DNA from: DATLWN01 sp963764315
GTDB lineage: Bacteria; Pseudomonadota; Zetaproteobacteria; Mariprofundales; Mariprofundaceae
Direction: 5' to 3'
Assembly: GCA_963764315.1 (NCBI GenBank)
Contig: CAVXSB010000009.1
Span: forward strand, 248,001-312,000
DNA length: 64,000 nt
Positions 26,276 to 35,244 of this stretch are shown here, one piece after another. Both the position numbers and the translations under genes were made by a program. Numbering within the stretch: position 1 is the first letter of the stretch; the number at the start of each line of letters is the position of its first letter. The notes beneath the pieces are model-generated. The model searched no databases. It saw nothing but the letters and a program-made list of their open reading frames with translations, and was not told the origin of the DNA.

Positions 26276-27775
26276 CTAGGGGCTTCGGGAGGCTTCGATG
26301 CGGCGGATGAATTCGCGCATGATCTGCGTGTAAAGCCCGCCCTTCAACACCTTGTCCTCGACCCCGGCATCGATGTTCGGGTTGTCGTTGATCTCGATGA
26401 TGAACACGCCGCGCTCGTTCTGCTTCAGGTCCACCCCATACAGGCCGTTGCCGATCAGGGATGCCGCCTGCGTGGCCAGGTTCACCACCTCAGCCGGTGC
26501 GGCTTCGACGGCGAAGGTCTCGAAGCCGCCGGCCACCATGCTGCCGTCGGCGCGGTGGTTGACGATCTGCCAGTGGCCCCTGGGCATGGTGTACTGGCAG
26601 GCGTACAGCGGCTTGCCGTTTAATATGCCGATGCGCCAGTCGAAGGTCGTGTACATGAATTCCTGGGCCAGGATCAGGCGCGAGCGCGCGAACAGCTTGG
26701 CCGCCGCATCGCGTACCTGCTGCCGGTTTTCCGCCTTGTACATGCCGCGCGAGAATGAGCCGTCCGGGATCTTCAGCACCATCGGATAGCCGAGGATGGA
26801 TTCGATGCTCGCAAGCTCCGCATCGTCGAAGGTGGCGCGGTCCAGTGCGAAGGTCCTGGGGGTGGGCAGCGAGTGGCCGCGCAGCAGCTCCCACATATAC
26901 ACCTTGTTGGTGCAGCGCAGGATCGAGCGCGGATCGTCGATGACGGGCATACCCTCGGCCTCGGCCTTGCGCGCGAAGCGGAAGGTGTGGTGATCCAGCG
27001 CCGTCGTCTCGCGGATGAACAGGGCGTCGTATTCGGCGATGCGGTGGTAGTCGCGCGCCGTGATCAACTCCACGTCCATGCGCAGCTCCTGGCCGGTGCG
27101 CACGAAGCGTTTGAGCGCCGCCGCATTCGACGGCGGCAGCGCCTCGTTCGGGTTGACCAGGATGGCCAGGTCGTACAGGGCGGGCTTGCGGTCCGGTCGG
27201 CGCCGGCGCGGCACGCGCGTATAGCTGCGCAGGCAGGACTCGAAGTGGGGCGCCAGTGCGGCCGTTACCCGGTGCAGGCCCATCGGCCGGATCGACTTGA
27301 CCCGCCAGCGGCTGGCATGGGTGATGCGCAGGCGCAAGAGCGGGTAGCGGAATACGTCGAACACCTCGGCGGCCAGGCGGTGGAAGCGCTTGTCGTCGGC
27401 ATGGCCGAAGAAGATGTACAGGTCGAAGTCGACTTGGGGGGGATCGGCCAGGCGCTTCAGCGTCTGGGCCAGCATGCGGTCGAGCTCGGGCAGGGCGAAG
27501 GCGTACAGGCTCTGGCGCGACAGGTCGAGGATGTCCGCCACCGTCGGCATCGGCAGGTCGCCGCGTGCCTCCGCCAGCAGTGAGCAGTAATAGCCGCCGC
27601 TGAGATAGGTGTAGCGCCGGCATAGGTTGACGATGCGCGTCGGTCTTTTGGTCGGCCCCTTTGCTGCGCTGTGGCGATGCGCCAGATAGTCGTTGGCGGT
27701 GACGACGTTGAGTCCCTCGACATCCCAACGCCAGTCGTGCAAATGGTCGACGATGACGGTATGGCGGACGGTCAT
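26276..27775 (-). CDS. RLAN-domain RimK-family ATP-grasp ligase
   Basis: 499 residues. The N-terminal about 150 residues (HTVIVDHLHDWRWDVEGLNVVTANDYL...) are the RimK-like N-domain (RLAN). From about 195 an ATP-grasp ligase follows: LAILVNPNEALPPSN, RDYHRIAEYDALFIRETTAL, MVLKIPDGSFSRGMYKAE for ATP, and the metal-binding GVDLKQNERGVFIIEINDNPNID. The family ligates amino acids to peptides or proteins. The GNAT-C39 gene upstream overlaps by ATGA; this gene pair is widely conserved and probably makes or modifies a peptide. Confidence 0.85.
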   Translation of the reverse strand: MTVRHTVIVDHLHDWRWDVEGLNVVTANDYLAHRHSAAKGPTKRPTRIVNLCRRYTYLSGGYYCSLLAEARGDLPMPTVADILDLSRQSLYAFALPELDRMLAQTLKRLADPPQVDFDLYIFFGHADDKRFHRLAAEVFDVFRYPLLRLRITHASRWRVKSIRPMGLHRVTAALAPHFESCLRSYTRVPRRRRPDRKPALYDLAILVNPNEALPPSNAAALKRFVRTGQELRMDVELITARDYHRIAEYDALFIRETTALDHHTFRFARKAEAEGMPVIDDPRSILRCTNKVYMWELLRGHSLPTPRTFALDRATFDDAELASIESILGYPMVLKIPDGSFSRGMYKAENRQQVRDAAAKLFARSRLILAQEFMYTTFDWRIGILNGKPLYACQYTMPRGHWQIVNHRADGSMVAGGFETFAVEAAPAEVVNLATQAASLIGNGLYGVDLKQNERGVFIIEINDNPNIDAGVEDKVLKGGLYTQIMREFIRRIEASRSP

Positions 27776-28875
27776 GCCTGCTCTCGTTTATGGATCATCA
27801 GTGTGGCGTGCTGACGGCTTCTGCCGTAGCGGGTCATGCGCTCGAACTCGGCGCGGGGGATCGGGATGCCGATGCAGGTCGTTTCCGTCTCGCCCTCGTC
27901 GCTGTCCACGTAGGGCTCGTTGAAATAGACGAAGCCCTCGTCGAAGCCGGTGATGACGATCCAGTGCGGCGACTTGTCGCCGGTCAGGCGGTAGGAGCTG
28001 ATCAGTACCACCGGGATGGCGCCCTTGCGGAAGCCTGTCTCCATCTCGGCCAGGGTGATCGGCCGCTCGTGGACGGTGATGCCGGGGGCCGCATCGATCT
28101 CGCGCATGAAGTCCTCGTGCACGATGCGGATGACCTCCTTCTTCTCCTCATTGCGCACCGAATGGGTGAACATGTCGATGTCGTAGCGCACGTACATGGC
28201 CACATCGAAGCCGCGATGGTAGGCGGACAGGGCCAGGCCGTAGGGGCCGCAGCCGCCGTGGCCGGAGGTCATGTAGATCGTCGTTGCCTCGCGCCACAGC
28301 CTCAGCTCCAGCATGCGGTCGAGCGTGAGGGTGGGGTTCAGCGCCTTCATCGCCATCATCAGGGCGGCCGGGCCACAGGTGAATTCGAGGCTCTGGGCGA
28401 AGAACGGCACCGGCGTGCGGTGCGCCGCCAGGTGCGGCGCCAGCTCCTTCTCCATGCGCCGGGCGTCCATGTGATCCTCGTAATAGTCCGGGTGGACGGC
28501 GAACTGGTGATAGCCCAGCGCCTGGTACAGGCCGATGGCGGCGGCATTGTCGGCGCGGACCTCCAGGCGCATCGACACCACGCCGCGCGCCAGCGCCACG
28601 CGCTCGGCTTCGGCGATCAGCGCCTTCGCCAGGCCCCGGCCGCGGTGCGCCGGATCGACGGCGAAGGAGTACATGCGCGCCATCGAGGTATTGCGGTGGA
28701 ACAGCACCAGGATATAGGCGCGCAGGCGCCCGGCGTGTGCATCGACGAGCAGGGCGGCATTGCCCTTCTTCAGCAGGTGGCGGAAGCTGCGCTCGGACAG
28801 GCGATCGCTGTCGAAGCTGCGATTCTCCAGCTCCACCAGGGCGGGGATATCGCCGAGCGTGGCTTCACGGATCAT
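27772..28875 (-). CDS. GNAT acetyltransferase fused to C39-like peptidase domain
   Basis: 367 residues. Residues 1-145 are a GNAT domain (IREATLGDIPALVELENRSFD, MYSFAVDPAHRGRGLAKALI with the acetyl-CoA R-x-x-G-x-G/A loop, LEVRADNAAAIGLYQALGY). Residues about 155-365 are papain-like C39: PFFAQSLEFTCGPAALMMA has the nucleophilic Cys, SPHWIVITGFDE the His, and FNEPYVDSD the Asp. The fusion partners with the RLAN-RimK gene downstream. Proposed roles are peptide trimming plus acetylation; no precursor peptide gene was seen adjacent. Confidence 0.85.
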   Translation of the reverse strand: MIREATLGDIPALVELENRSFDSDRLSERSFRHLLKKGNAALLVDAHAGRLRAYILVLFHRNTSMARMYSFAVDPAHRGRGLAKALIAEAERVALARGVVSMRLEVRADNAAAIGLYQALGYHQFAVHPDYYEDHMDARRMEKELAPHLAAHRTPVPFFAQSLEFTCGPAALMMAMKALNPTLTLDRMLELRLWREATTIYMTSGHGGCGPYGLALSAYHRGFDVAMYVRYDIDMFTHSVRNEEKKEVIRIVHEDFMREIDAAPGITVHERPITLAEMETGFRKGAIPVVLISSYRLTGDKSPHWIVITGFDEGFVYFNEPYVDSDEGETETTCIGIPIPRAEFERMTRYGRSRQHATLMIHKREQA

Positions 28876-28932
28876 CGGTGGGCCGGCATGTGTCGCTGCA
28901 TCGGAGAACGATGTGCCTCCGCTGGTACGCCG

Positions 28933-30582
28933 TCAATCGCCGCCAGCCGCCGGGGGGTCGGCATCGGGTGCTGCCAAGCCGTTGTCGGCCACGGCGCGCA
29001 TGGCGGCCATCATGCGCGCCGCCTTGAGCAGGTGATCGACCAGACGCTCGATGTCCTTGAAGGCCTCGACGGCCTCCACCACCTGGCGCACCGGCACATG
29101 CCCGAGGCTGCCGGCGGCCAGGGCCCGGCTCTTCAATTCCTGGTACTGGCGCGCCAGCGACTGCATGCGCTCGGCCGTGTCGGCCTCGTCGAAGGGCTCT
29201 GCGACGGCGGCATCGACCAGCGCCGCTGCCTCGGTGCGGAAATGCGCCACCGCCTCGGCAATCTCCGGGGCCAGAGCTGGGTCCACCCGTTGCACGGCCT
29301 GGGCCAGGTCGACGCTATCGCGGTAATAGCGGGAGATGCCGATGGCATTGGGCAGGATCTCGGCCAGGGCTGCGGGCAGGTTGCCCCGGCGCATCAGGGC
29401 CGTGAAATCGCCGACGGCATCGATCAGCTGGGTGATGGCGACCGCATCGCGCTCGATCTGCACCGGTTGCGCCGTGCCATCCAGCACGGCGCGTGCCACG
29501 CGCGCCACGATGCTGCCGATATGCGCCAGCTCCAGCGTCAGCGCCTGCATCGCCAGCACCGGCGTGGTGGCGACATTGGCATCCAGGTAACGGGGTCTGG
29601 CCGCATCGCCTTCCTTCGGCCGGAACCTGCCCTCGAGCATCCGCACCAGGCGGTCGGTAAACGGCCACAGCAGTGCCACGCCGAGCAGGTTGAAGGTGGT
29701 ATGGAACAGCGCCAGCAGCATCGGCGCCCCGGAGGCGAAGGCCAGCCTCGTTTGCAGCAGGTGTAACAGGGCCAGTAGGGCGGGCAGGATGATAAGGGCC
29801 ACGGTGCCGGTGATGCCATTGAACAGCACGTGGGCGGCGGCCATGCGCCGGGCGTTCGGGGTGGCGCCGATGACGGCGATGACGGCGGTGCTCGTGGTGC
29901 CGATGTTGGCGCCGATGACCATGGCCGCGGCCGCCTCCAGCGCCAGCACGCCGGAACCGGCGGCCGTCAGAATCAGGGCGATGGCCGCACTCGAGGACTG
30001 CGTAACGACGGTGGTCAGGAAGCCGCTGCCGACGAACAGCAGCAACTCGCCCGGCCCGATGGCGCCATCGGAGGCCATCGGCAGGACCTGTGTCAGACCG
30101 CCGAAACCGTCCTTGAGCATCTCGATGCCGAGAAAGAAGATGCCGAAGCCGGCCAGGGCCTCGCCGACGGCGGCCAGACGCTGGCCGCGGGCGAACAGAC
30201 GCATGAACATGCCGATGCCGATGGCCGGCAGCGCAAACAGCTGCACCTTGAAATGGAAGCCGATGACGGCGACCAGCCAACCGGTCATGGTGGTGCCGAT
30301 GTTCGAGCCGTAGGTGATGGCCACGGCCTGCGACAGGCTCAACAGCCCCGCATTGACGAAGCCGATGGTGGCGACGGTGATGGCGCTGGAGGATTGCACC
30401 AGGGACGTGATCATGGCCCCGGAAAGCACCCCGCGCAGGCGGGTGGCGGCGGAGCGTGCGAGCACGGTGCGCAGGGCGTTGCCGGCGGCCTGCTTCAGCC
30501 CCTCGGTCATCAGGTGCATGCCGAGCAGGAACAGCCCGACGCCGCCGAGCAGGTTGACGCTCAGGTCAATGGCGCCCGGCAT
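28933..30582 (-). CDS. Na+/phosphate cotransporter with C-terminal PhoU-like domain
   Basis: 549 residues. It starts MPGAIDLSVNLLGGVGLFLL at 30582, overlapping the end of the prs gene by 17 bases. Two inverted Na_Pi_cotrans repeats each carry a QSSSA motif (SLVQSSSAITVATIGFVNAG and VVTQSSSAAIALILTAAGS), the substrate and sodium site. From about 345 a helical PhoU-like domain follows. It imports (or in some NptA-like proteins exports) phosphate. It sits between prs/phosphorylase and the GNAT-C39/RimK genes in one leftward run. Confidence 0.85.
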   Translation of the reverse strand: MPGAIDLSVNLLGGVGLFLLGMHLMTEGLKQAAGNALRTVLARSAATRLRGVLSGAMITSLVQSSSAITVATIGFVNAGLLSLSQAVAITYGSNIGTTMTGWLVAVIGFHFKVQLFALPAIGIGMFMRLFARGQRLAAVGEALAGFGIFFLGIEMLKDGFGGLTQVLPMASDGAIGPGELLLFVGSGFLTTVVTQSSSAAIALILTAAGSGVLALEAAAAMVIGANIGTTSTAVIAVIGATPNARRMAAAHVLFNGITGTVALIILPALLALLHLLQTRLAFASGAPMLLALFHTTFNLLGVALLWPFTDRLVRMLEGRFRPKEGDAARPRYLDANVATTPVLAMQALTLELAHIGSIVARVARAVLDGTAQPVQIERDAVAITQLIDAVGDFTALMRRGNLPAALAEILPNAIGISRYYRDSVDLAQAVQRVDPALAPEIAEAVAHFRTEAAALVDAAVAEPFDEADTAERMQSLARQYQELKSRALAAGSLGHVPVRQVVEAVEAFKDIERLVDHLLKAARMMAAMRAVADNGLAAPDADPPAAGGD

Positions 30583-31462
30583 CCCGGTCGGTGTCCATGA
30601 CGGCTTCGGCGAGCAAGCCGGCCAGTTCGATGCGGTTGCTCGCATGCGGGATGCTGTCGCAGCTCACCAGCATCTCCACCCCGGCATCGCGCAGCGCCGC
30701 CTGGGCATCGGCACCCGGCAGCACGTGCGTGACCAGCGCCTCCACGTCTGCGGCGCCGGCCTGCCTCAACAGCCGGGCGGCGACGGCGACGGTGCGCCCG
30801 GTGCTGATGACGTCGTCGACGATGACGACGCGCCTCCCGCGCACCTCGATATCCGGCAGGGCGATGGCGATGTCCCGATCGCCCGTACGCGTCTTTTGCG
30901 CCACCCCGTAGCCCAGGCCGGTCTTCCCGGCGATGGCGGCCACCCATTGCCGCGACTCGGCATCCGGGCCGATGAGCACAGCGTCCCTGTAGCGATCTTG
31001 GTCCAGATAGGCGGCCATCGCCCCGGTCGCCGTCAGCGCCACGGCGCGATGTGTCGGCACCGCCTCCGATAGATGCGCGGTGCGGTGCAGGTGCGGATCG
31101 ACGGTGATCACGGTGTCGAAGCCATCGGCCAGAAGCCTGCCGATGATGCGCTGGCTGATCGCCTCGCCCGGGTGGAAGGCGATGTCCTGGCGCATATAGC
31201 ACAGGTAGGGGGCGACGAGATCCAGGCGTTTCACCCCGAGGCTGCGGGCGGTGGCGGAGAGCAGCAGCAGGTCGATGAGCTTGGCGTTCGGGTCGAACAG
31301 GCTGCGGCAGGCGATCACGTGCTCCGGCAACGGCAGCGGCAGCGTCAGCCTGTGCTCGCCGTCCGGAAAGGCGTGTATGTCGACCTCGGCGAATGGGCAG
31401 GAAAGGTGCGTGGCCAGGCGCCGGCCGGCATCCGCATACTCGGAAAAGCCCAGGACGAGCAT
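30566..31462 (-). CDS. Ribose-phosphate pyrophosphokinase paralogue
   Basis: 298 residues with the Prs double Rossmann fold: FPDGEHRLTLPLPL, LVAPYLCYMRQDIAFHPGEAIS (ATP flexible-loop region) and VVIVDDVISTGRTV (PRPP-binding DDxxxTG). It would make PRPP from ribose 5-phosphate and ATP. It is slightly shorter than housekeeping Prs (about 315) and is translationally coupled to the AMP/thymidine phosphorylase gene (TGATG junction). This suggests a dedicated salvage role with that enzyme rather than the sole Prs. Confidence 0.85.
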   Translation of the reverse strand: MLVLGFSEYADAGRRLATHLSCPFAEVDIHAFPDGEHRLTLPLPLPEHVIACRSLFDPNAKLIDLLLLSATARSLGVKRLDLVAPYLCYMRQDIAFHPGEAISQRIIGRLLADGFDTVITVDPHLHRTAHLSEAVPTHRAVALTATGAMAAYLDQDRYRDAVLIGPDAESRQWVAAIAGKTGLGYGVAQKTRTGDRDIAIALPDIEVRGRRVVIVDDVISTGRTVAVAARLLRQAGAADVEALVTHVLPGADAQAALRDAGVEMLVSCDSIPHASNRIELAGLLAEAVMDTDRDAGRH

Positions 31463-33003
31463 CAGAGTCCGAAGGTGTCGGCGGCGATGTCCTCGGCGGT
31501 GCCGATGGTGAAGCCGTTATGCCGCCTGCACGCGTCGCGCGCGAATTCCAGGTCCGTTGTATGCTCGGCATGCACGCGGTAGAGCATCTCGCCCCTGGCC
31601 ACCGTGTCGCCGAGCTTTTTCATCAGATCCACGCCCGCGCCCTTGTCCATCGGGGCGCCGGCCAGGCGGGCGATGTGTGCCATGATCTGGTTGTGGACGT
31701 CGGTGACGACGCCGTCCGTCTCGGCCGTGATCTCGAAGCTCAGCGAGCCGGGCGGAATAGCCTCGGTCTGCCGCCCCTGGCTGTCGATGATGGCGTTGAA
31801 CTTGGCCATGGCGCGCCCGGAATCGAGGATGTCGCGGGCGATGGCGTAGCCCTGGCCGCCGCGCACGTCCGGATCGAACTCGATGACACGGCCGGCGAGA
31901 CGCAGCGCCTTCTGTCTCAGGTCGTTCGGGCCGTCCGGGTCGTTCTGCAGCACCTGCAGCACGTCGCGCGCCTCCAGTACCGGGCCGATGCCGCGGCCGA
32001 TGGGCTGGCGGCCGTCGGTGATGATGACCTCCAGGTGCAGACCGCTGCGATCACCGACGTATTCGAACAGCTTGCGCAGCTGCAGCGCTTCGCGCATCTC
32101 GCGTACCTTGGCGCTCGGGCCGACCGGGATGTCGACGAGCAGGTGTGTGGAACCGGCGGCGATCTTCTTGGACAGGATCGAGGCCACCATCTGTCCCGCC
32201 GAGTCCATGCCCAGCGGCCGCTCCACCGCGATCAGGATGTCGTCGACCGGGGCCAGCTTGGCGGTGCCGCCCCAGACCATGCAGCCGCGCAGGGCGTGCA
32301 CGATGTCGCGGATGCGCTTCGGCCCGATCTCGACCTTGGCCAGTACCTCCATGGTGTCGGCGGTGCCGGCCGGCGAGGTGATGGCGCGGCTGGAGGTCTT
32401 GGGGATGAGCAGGCCGTGGGCGGCGACGATGGGCACGACGATCATCGAGGTGCGGTTGCCGGGGATGCCGCCGATGCAGTGCTTGTCGGCGACCAGCTTC
32501 TCCTCCCAGCTCACGCGCTCGCCGGTGGCGGCCATGGCGTGCGTCAGGTGCAGGATCTCGTCGCGGTCCAGCCCCGTCTGGCCAGAGGTGACGACGAAGG
32601 CGGCCATCTCCACCTTCGAGTAGCGGTTGTCGGCGATGTCCTGGGTGATGGCGATGTAGTCCTCGGCGGTCAGACGCTCGCCTCTGATCTTGCGGCGTAC
32701 CGCCTCCATCGATGCCGGCGGCTCGGCATGGGCGATGGACACCAGCGTGCCTTGCTTCTGCCCCATCTGCGCGAAGGCCTGCTCGGACAGGCCGATCTCG
32801 TTCGTGCCGACGATGGCGTCGTCGTCGACGACGTTGAGCACGGCCAGGATCTTGCGCTTGCCGTTCCTGACCTCGAGCTTGGCCAGAGCCTGGAAGCCCT
32901 CGGTGCGGTACAGCGCGCAGTCGCGGTGCAGGTAGGCCACGTTCTCCTTGTAGGTGTCGATGGCCAGTCGTTTCAGGGTCAGTGGCTTTGTGTGCTGTGG
33001 CAT
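31462..33003 (-). CDS. Archaeal-type thymidine/AMP phosphorylase
   Basis: 513 residues, longer than enteric DeoA (about 440) because of the N-terminal extension of about 80 residues (LKRLAIDTYKENVAYLHRDC...) typical of TIGR02645 archaeal AMP phosphorylase-like enzymes. The phosphorylase core shows VDKHCIGGIPGNRTSMIVVPIVAA (KHSxGG-type phosphate loop), TSSRAITSPAGTADTMEVLA and the Gly-rich C-terminal domain. It splits nucleosides or nucleoside monophosphates with phosphate to give ribose 1-phosphate or ribose 1,5-bisphosphate. The prs paralogue follows directly. Confidence 0.85.
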   Translation of the reverse strand: MPQHTKPLTLKRLAIDTYKENVAYLHRDCALYRTEGFQALAKLEVRNGKRKILAVLNVVDDDAIVGTNEIGLSEQAFAQMGQKQGTLVSIAHAEPPASMEAVRRKIRGERLTAEDYIAITQDIADNRYSKVEMAAFVVTSGQTGLDRDEILHLTHAMAATGERVSWEEKLVADKHCIGGIPGNRTSMIVVPIVAAHGLLIPKTSSRAITSPAGTADTMEVLAKVEIGPKRIRDIVHALRGCMVWGGTAKLAPVDDILIAVERPLGMDSAGQMVASILSKKIAAGSTHLLVDIPVGPSAKVREMREALQLRKLFEYVGDRSGLHLEVIITDGRQPIGRGIGPVLEARDVLQVLQNDPDGPNDLRQKALRLAGRVIEFDPDVRGGQGYAIARDILDSGRAMAKFNAIIDSQGRQTEAIPPGSLSFEITAETDGVVTDVHNQIMAHIARLAGAPMDKGAGVDLMKKLGDTVARGEMLYRVHAEHTTDLEFARDACRRHNGFTIGTAEDIAADTFGL

Positions 33004-33141
33004 GTCCCGTCCTCCGCATCCATGGATACTGTAAACCCTGCACGCATGTGCTGCCAGCGCCGTTCATGCCGGTTTCAGCCTGGCTGTCTACGTTGCCTGC
33101 GTCGCCAAACGGCGGCGAAACCAACATCATGGAGTGAACGC

Positions 33142-33708
33142 ATGAAAAGGACATGGATATCGATGATGGCGATGGCGCTGGTCGGGGGCCTGGGCATGAG
33201 CCAGCCGGCCGCCGCCTCGGAGCCCTATGTCGGCGTCGGGCTTGGCTCGTTCGTGCTGGACGACGGCCTGAACCGGCAGGACACCCTCGGCGGCTATCTG
33301 CAGCTGGGCGATGATTTCTCCCCGTATCTCGGCGGTGAGCTGCGCGTCGGCGCCAGCACCAAGACCAGTGAGGAGGCCGTGCCGGTGGTGCGCCCGGCGT
33401 CCAGGGTGGACTGGTTCGCCGCCTTCTATCTGAAGCCGAAATACGATTTCTCGGAGAACTGGATGGGCTATGGCCTGGTCGGCGTCGGCAGCCTGCGCGC
33501 CAGCTATTATCCCATCGGCGCGGCCAAGCAGACGAAGACCCGCATCGGCCTGGGTTATGGCTTGGGTCTGCAGTACCGCATGGCCGACCAGTACAGCCTG
33601 GGAGCGGAGTGGTCGCACCTGCTGCAGCGGCCGAACAACGCCTCGGCCACGCAGTTTCAGGGGGTCGGCGTCAGCATGTACACGCTGAGCGCCAAATATC
33701 ACTTTTAG
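33142..33708 (+). CDS. Outer-membrane beta-barrel protein
   Basis: 188 residues with a signal peptide (MKRTWISMMAMALVGGLGMS, cleavage near AAA-SEP). The mature protein has about eight amphipathic strands (PYVGVGLGSFVLDDG, LGGYLQLGDDFSPYLGGELRVG, WFAAFYLKPKYDF, MGYGLVGVGSLRA, RIGLGYGLGLQYRM, YSLGAEWSHLL) and ends in a C-terminal Phe (AKYHF), the signature for BAM insertion. It resembles OmpA/OmpW-type small barrels. Divergent from the phosphorylase operon. GGAGTG lies upstream of the ATG. Confidence 0.8.
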   Translation: MKRTWISMMAMALVGGLGMSQPAAASEPYVGVGLGSFVLDDGLNRQDTLGGYLQLGDDFSPYLGGELRVGASTKTSEEAVPVVRPASRVDWFAAFYLKPKYDFSENWMGYGLVGVGSLRASYYPIGAAKQTKTRIGLGYGLGLQYRMADQYSLGAEWSHLLQRPNNASATQFQGVGVSMYTLSAKYHF

Positions 33709-33732
33709 GCCACTTCTAGGTCATGTCCAGGG

Positions 33733-33754
33733 CGGGGGAGGGCAGCCTCCCCCG
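33733..33754. terminator. Stem-loop between convergent barrel gene and phoU
   Basis: CGGGGGAGG and CCTCCCCCG (9 bp) enclose a 4-base loop in the 46-base gap between the two convergent genes. No clear T-run. Confidence 0.55.
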
Positions 33755-34453
33755 TCAGTCGTCCTGGTCGATGATGCGGTCGGCCTGCTTCGGGGAGATA
33801 TGGCGGATATCCTGGCCGCTGGCCATGTAGACGACCATTTGCGCCATGCTTACCGCCAGGTCGCCGATACGCTCGAGGTTCTTGGCGATATTGGTCATGA
33901 CGATGGCGGCGCTGATCAGCGCCGGGTCCTTGCCCATCTGGTCGATCAGTGAGTGGTAGATGCGGGTGTTCAGCGCGTCGATCTCGTCATCGTCGCCGAT
34001 GGTGCCCAGTGCCTCATGCAGGTCTTCGTGGGCATAGGCGCCGAGCACCCTGGCCACCTGCCGGCGTACCTTCTCGACCAGCAGCGGCATCTCGCCGAGA
34101 TCCGGCACCGGGTGCTCACCGATGCGCAGGGCCGAGCGGCAGATGCCGGCGGCCAGGTCGCCCATGCGCTCCAGGTCGGTGACGATCTTGTTGCAGGCGA
34201 TGACGAAGCGCAGGTCGCTGCCCGCCGGCTGGCGGCGCACGAGGAGGTTGCGGGTCATCTCGTCGCACTCGAGCTCCAGGGCATTGACGGCGCTGTCCTG
34301 TTCGATGGTGTGCTGGGCGGTGCTGCGATCGCGCTTGAACACGACCTCGGCAGCACGGTCGATAGCCCCCTGCACCCGCTCGCCCATCGACAGCACATGG
34401 CTTTTCAGGTCGTTCAGTTCCTCGTCGTAGCGGGTGGTGGTGTGCAGCGCCAT
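33755..34453 (-). CDS. phoU: Phosphate signalling regulator
   Basis: 232 residues of two PhoU helical-bundle repeats (ELNDLKSHVLSMGERVQGAIDRAAEVV; LEREMGD-type metal patches seen as VTDLERMGDLAAGI and NLERIGDLAVSMAQM). PhoU links the Pst transporter to the PhoR-PhoB system and represses the Pho regulon when phosphate is ample. Last gene of the leftward pstSCAB-phoU operon, 11 bases after pstB. Confidence 0.95.
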   Translation of the reverse strand: MALHTTTRYDEELNDLKSHVLSMGERVQGAIDRAAEVVFKRDRSTAQHTIEQDSAVNALELECDEMTRNLLVRRQPAGSDLRFVIACNKIVTDLERMGDLAAGICRSALRIGEHPVPDLGEMPLLVEKVRRQVARVLGAYAHEDLHEALGTIGDDDEIDALNTRIYHSLIDQMGKDPALISAAIVMTNIAKNLERIGDLAVSMAQMVVYMASGQDIRHISPKQADRIIDQDD

Positions 34454-34464
34454 CGATGCTCCAA

Positions 34465-35244
34465 TCAGCCGAAGCGGCCGGTAATGTAGTCCTCGGTCTG
34501 GCTGTTCTTCGGGGACGTGAAGATCGTTTCCGTCTCGTCGAACTCGATCAGCTTGCCCATGTAGAAGAAGGCCGTGCGGTCGGAAACGCGGGCCGCCTGC
34601 TGCATATTGTGGGTGACAATGACGATGGTGAACTCGCCCTTGAGCTGGTCGATCAGCTCCTCGATCTTGGCCGTGGAGATCGGATCAAGTGCCGAGCAGG
34701 GCTCGTCCATGAGGATGATCTCGGGCTCTACGGCGATGGCGCGGGCGATGCACAGCCGCTGCTGCTGGCCGCCGGAAAGTTCGGTGCCGTGGACGTGCAG
34801 CATGTCCTTGACCTCGTCGAACAGGGCGGCGGAGCGCAATGCCGCCTCCACCCTTCCAGCAAGCTCGGATTTGCTCATCTTCGTGTGCAGACGCAGGCCG
34901 TAGGCGACGTTATCGAAGATCGACATCGGGAACGGCGTCGGCTTCTGGAAGATCATGCCGATCTGGTGCCGAAGCTGCAGGGCCGGGATCTTCGGATCCA
35001 GGATATTGGTGTCGTCGACGATGATCTCACCCTCGGCCCGCTGTCCCTTGTACAGGTCGAACATGCGGTTGTAGGTGCGGATATGCGTGGACTTGCCGCA
35101 GCCGGACGGGCCGATGAAGGCGGTGACCTTGCCATCGGCGATATCCAGGTTGTTGTCGAACAGCACCTGCCGGTCGCCGTAATAGAAGTTCAGGTTGCGT
35201 ACGGAAACCTTGGCTTTGGTGGGGGTTGGGGTTTCAGGGCTCAA
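34465..35244 (-). CDS. pstB: Phosphate ABC transporter ATP-binding protein
   Basis: 259 residues. Walker A GPSGCGKSTHIR, signature LSGGQQQRLCIARAIA, Walker B IILMDEPCSALDP and the switch His in VTHNMQQA are intact. It energises PstCA-mediated phosphate uptake at the inner membrane. The ATG overlaps the pstA stop. Confidence 0.96.
   Translation of the reverse strand: MSPETPTPTKAKVSVRNLNFYYGDRQVLFDNNLDIADGKVTAFIGPSGCGKSTHIRTYNRMFDLYKGQRAEGEIIVDDTNILDPKIPALQLRHQIGMIFQKPTPFPMSIFDNVAYGLRLHTKMSKSELAGRVEAALRSAALFDEVKDMLHVHGTELSGGQQQRLCIARAIAVEPEIILMDEPCSALDPISTAKIEELIDQLKGEFTIVIVTHNMQQAARVSDRTAFFYMGKLIEFDETETIFTSPKNSQTEDYITGRFG

Noticed and set aside
31393..33708. Plus-strand frame covering the phosphorylase gene and running into the outer-membrane protein
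   Set aside because: The 5' part is antisense of the phosphorylase. Only the segment from 33142 has a signal peptide, ribosome-binding site and barrel strands.
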